Assembly: GCA_964639275.1 (NCBI GenBank)
Contig: CAZXCQ010000160.1
Location: 1 to 14,587, forward strand
Direction: 5' to 3'
Length of the DNA: 14,587 bases
DNA from: CAZXCQ01 sp964639275
GTDB taxonomy: Bacteria; Desulfobacterota; DSM-4660; Desulfatiglandales; Desulfatiglandaceae
This document shows, one piece after another, positions 14,293 through 14,587 of this stretch. How positions within the stretch are numbered: the first letter of the stretch is position 1; the number at the start of each line of letters is the position of its first letter. Under the pieces are notes generated by a model. That model did no database searches, was not told where the DNA came from, and worked only from the letters and a program-made list of their open reading frames with translations. The position numbers and the translations under genes were made by a program.

Positions 14293-14415
14293 ATGGCAGC
14301 AGCACATCAAGAGGAGGGTGATATGGTTGATATTGCCCGCAGTGGAAGGGATGTGACTGCTTATCCCCAACGCATGCACTTTGGAGGGGTCGGTCCTGGC
14401 AAAGATGCCTCATGA
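14293..14415 (+). CDS. Possible small ORF of 40 codons, unknown
   Basis: An ATG eleven bases after the LivF stop opens a 40-codon frame behind GAGGGG (14281-14286). A second in-frame ATG at 14323 has an even better site, GAGGAGGG (14311-14318). The stop TGA overlaps the ATG of the following transposase-like frame (ATGA at 14412-14415), an arrangement typical of translational coupling. The predicted peptide is polar and glycine-rich with no recognisable domain, membrane segment or signal. It may be a real small gene, the leading end of an insertion element, or chance. No function is proposed. Confidence 0.25.
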   Translation: MAAAHQEEGDMVDIARSGRDVTAYPQRMHFGGVGPGKDAS

Positions 14416-14587
14416 AATTATATGCAGGAATTGATCTTCATTCAAGGGATACTTATTTGGAGATCGTGAGGAAGGATTTTGACTGGGCTTTGGCAAACAA
14501 TCATAAGTCTTGTCAACTTTCAGTTGAAAATAGCGTAACTTCTCAAAAACCCGGGGATAAATCGATTGTGGTGTGGCATGGGGGTCT
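14412..14587 (+). CDS. Start of an IS110-type transposase-like frame, partial or degenerate
   Basis: The frame opens MKLYAGIDLHSRDTYLEIV. This resembles the N-terminus of IS110-family (DEDD) transposases, where GIDLHS holds the first catalytic aspartate (here D8). IS110 enzymes use a structured 'bridge' RNA and a DEDD/serine active site to insert without classical terminal repeats. After about residue 19 the visible text (RKDFDWALANNHKSCQL…) no longer looks like the family's usual continuation, although the frame stays open to the window edge (58 codons). It may be a truncated element, a frame disrupted by a deletion, or a divergent copy. A short inverted repeat lies inside it. The family call rests on about 19 residues recalled from the family, so it is tentative. 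Confidence 0.4.
   Translation, partial: MKLYAGIDLHSRDTYLEIVRKDFDWALANNHKSCQLSVENSVTSQKPGDKSIVVWHGG
14513..14527 (+). repeat. Short inverted repeat TCAACT-ttc-AGTTGA
   Basis: A perfect 6-base inverted repeat with a 3-base spacer lies in the A+T-rich segment after the IS110-like start. It could be part of a mobile-element end or a small hairpin, but repeats of this size also occur by chance. Confidence 0.3.

Noticed and set aside
14069..14413. 114-codon minus-strand frame over the end of livF and the spacer
   Set aside because: It is antisense to livF, has no recognisable domain, and shows no ribosome site that I could find.

Overview
The window reads as bacterial DNA, moderately GC-rich by eye. 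Every gene I can support lies on the plus strand. Strong Shine-Dalgarno sites, close gene packing, a catabolic-looking enzyme set and two HAAT/LIV-type ABC transporters fit an environmental proteobacterium. Members of Desulfobacterota (former deltaproteobacteria) often carry many such uptake cassettes, but this placement is an inference from gene content and no taxonomic marker is present.

Layout. (1) 3-68: C-terminal tail of an unidentified upstream gene. (2) 164-4359: a four-gene enzyme block. It holds a thiamine-diphosphate enzyme of the acetolactate synthase-like superfamily, a small VOC/glyoxalase-fold metalloprotein, an NAD-type short-chain dehydrogenase (SDR) and a zinc-type medium-chain dehydrogenase (MDR). 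The MDR lacks the usual structural-zinc cysteine loop. (3) 4499-9421: transporter cassette A, with a periplasmic binding protein, a LivH permease and one 898-residue protein fusing LivM, LivG and LivF. (4) 9633-14281: transporter cassette B, a second full set with the same gene order, but with LivM, LivG and LivF as separate, touching or overlapping genes. (5) 14282-14587: a short spacer with a possible small ORF, then the start of a reading frame whose first 19 residues resemble IS110-family transposases. It may be a truncated remnant or an element running off the window.

How the parts may work together. Each cassette is self-contained: an exported binding protein delivers ligand to a LivH/LivM pore driven by LivG/LivF ATPases. 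The enzymes upstream are a C-C lyase or ligase plus two oxidoreductases. They would suit breakdown of a hydroxy- or oxo-compound, perhaps an acyloin, polyol or 2-oxo acid, brought in by one or both transporters. The substrate cannot be read from the sequence, and 'Liv' here names a family, not leucine specificity.

The most notable features are the LivM-LivG-LivF triple fusion beside an unfused paralogous set, hairpins at equivalent positions after both binding-protein genes, and a long near-match to the complement of the 16S rRNA 3' end that has no start codon at a suitable distance. I saw no CRISPR array, tRNA or rRNA gene. I did not find a clearly new multi-gene system; the fusion is the best candidate for novelty.
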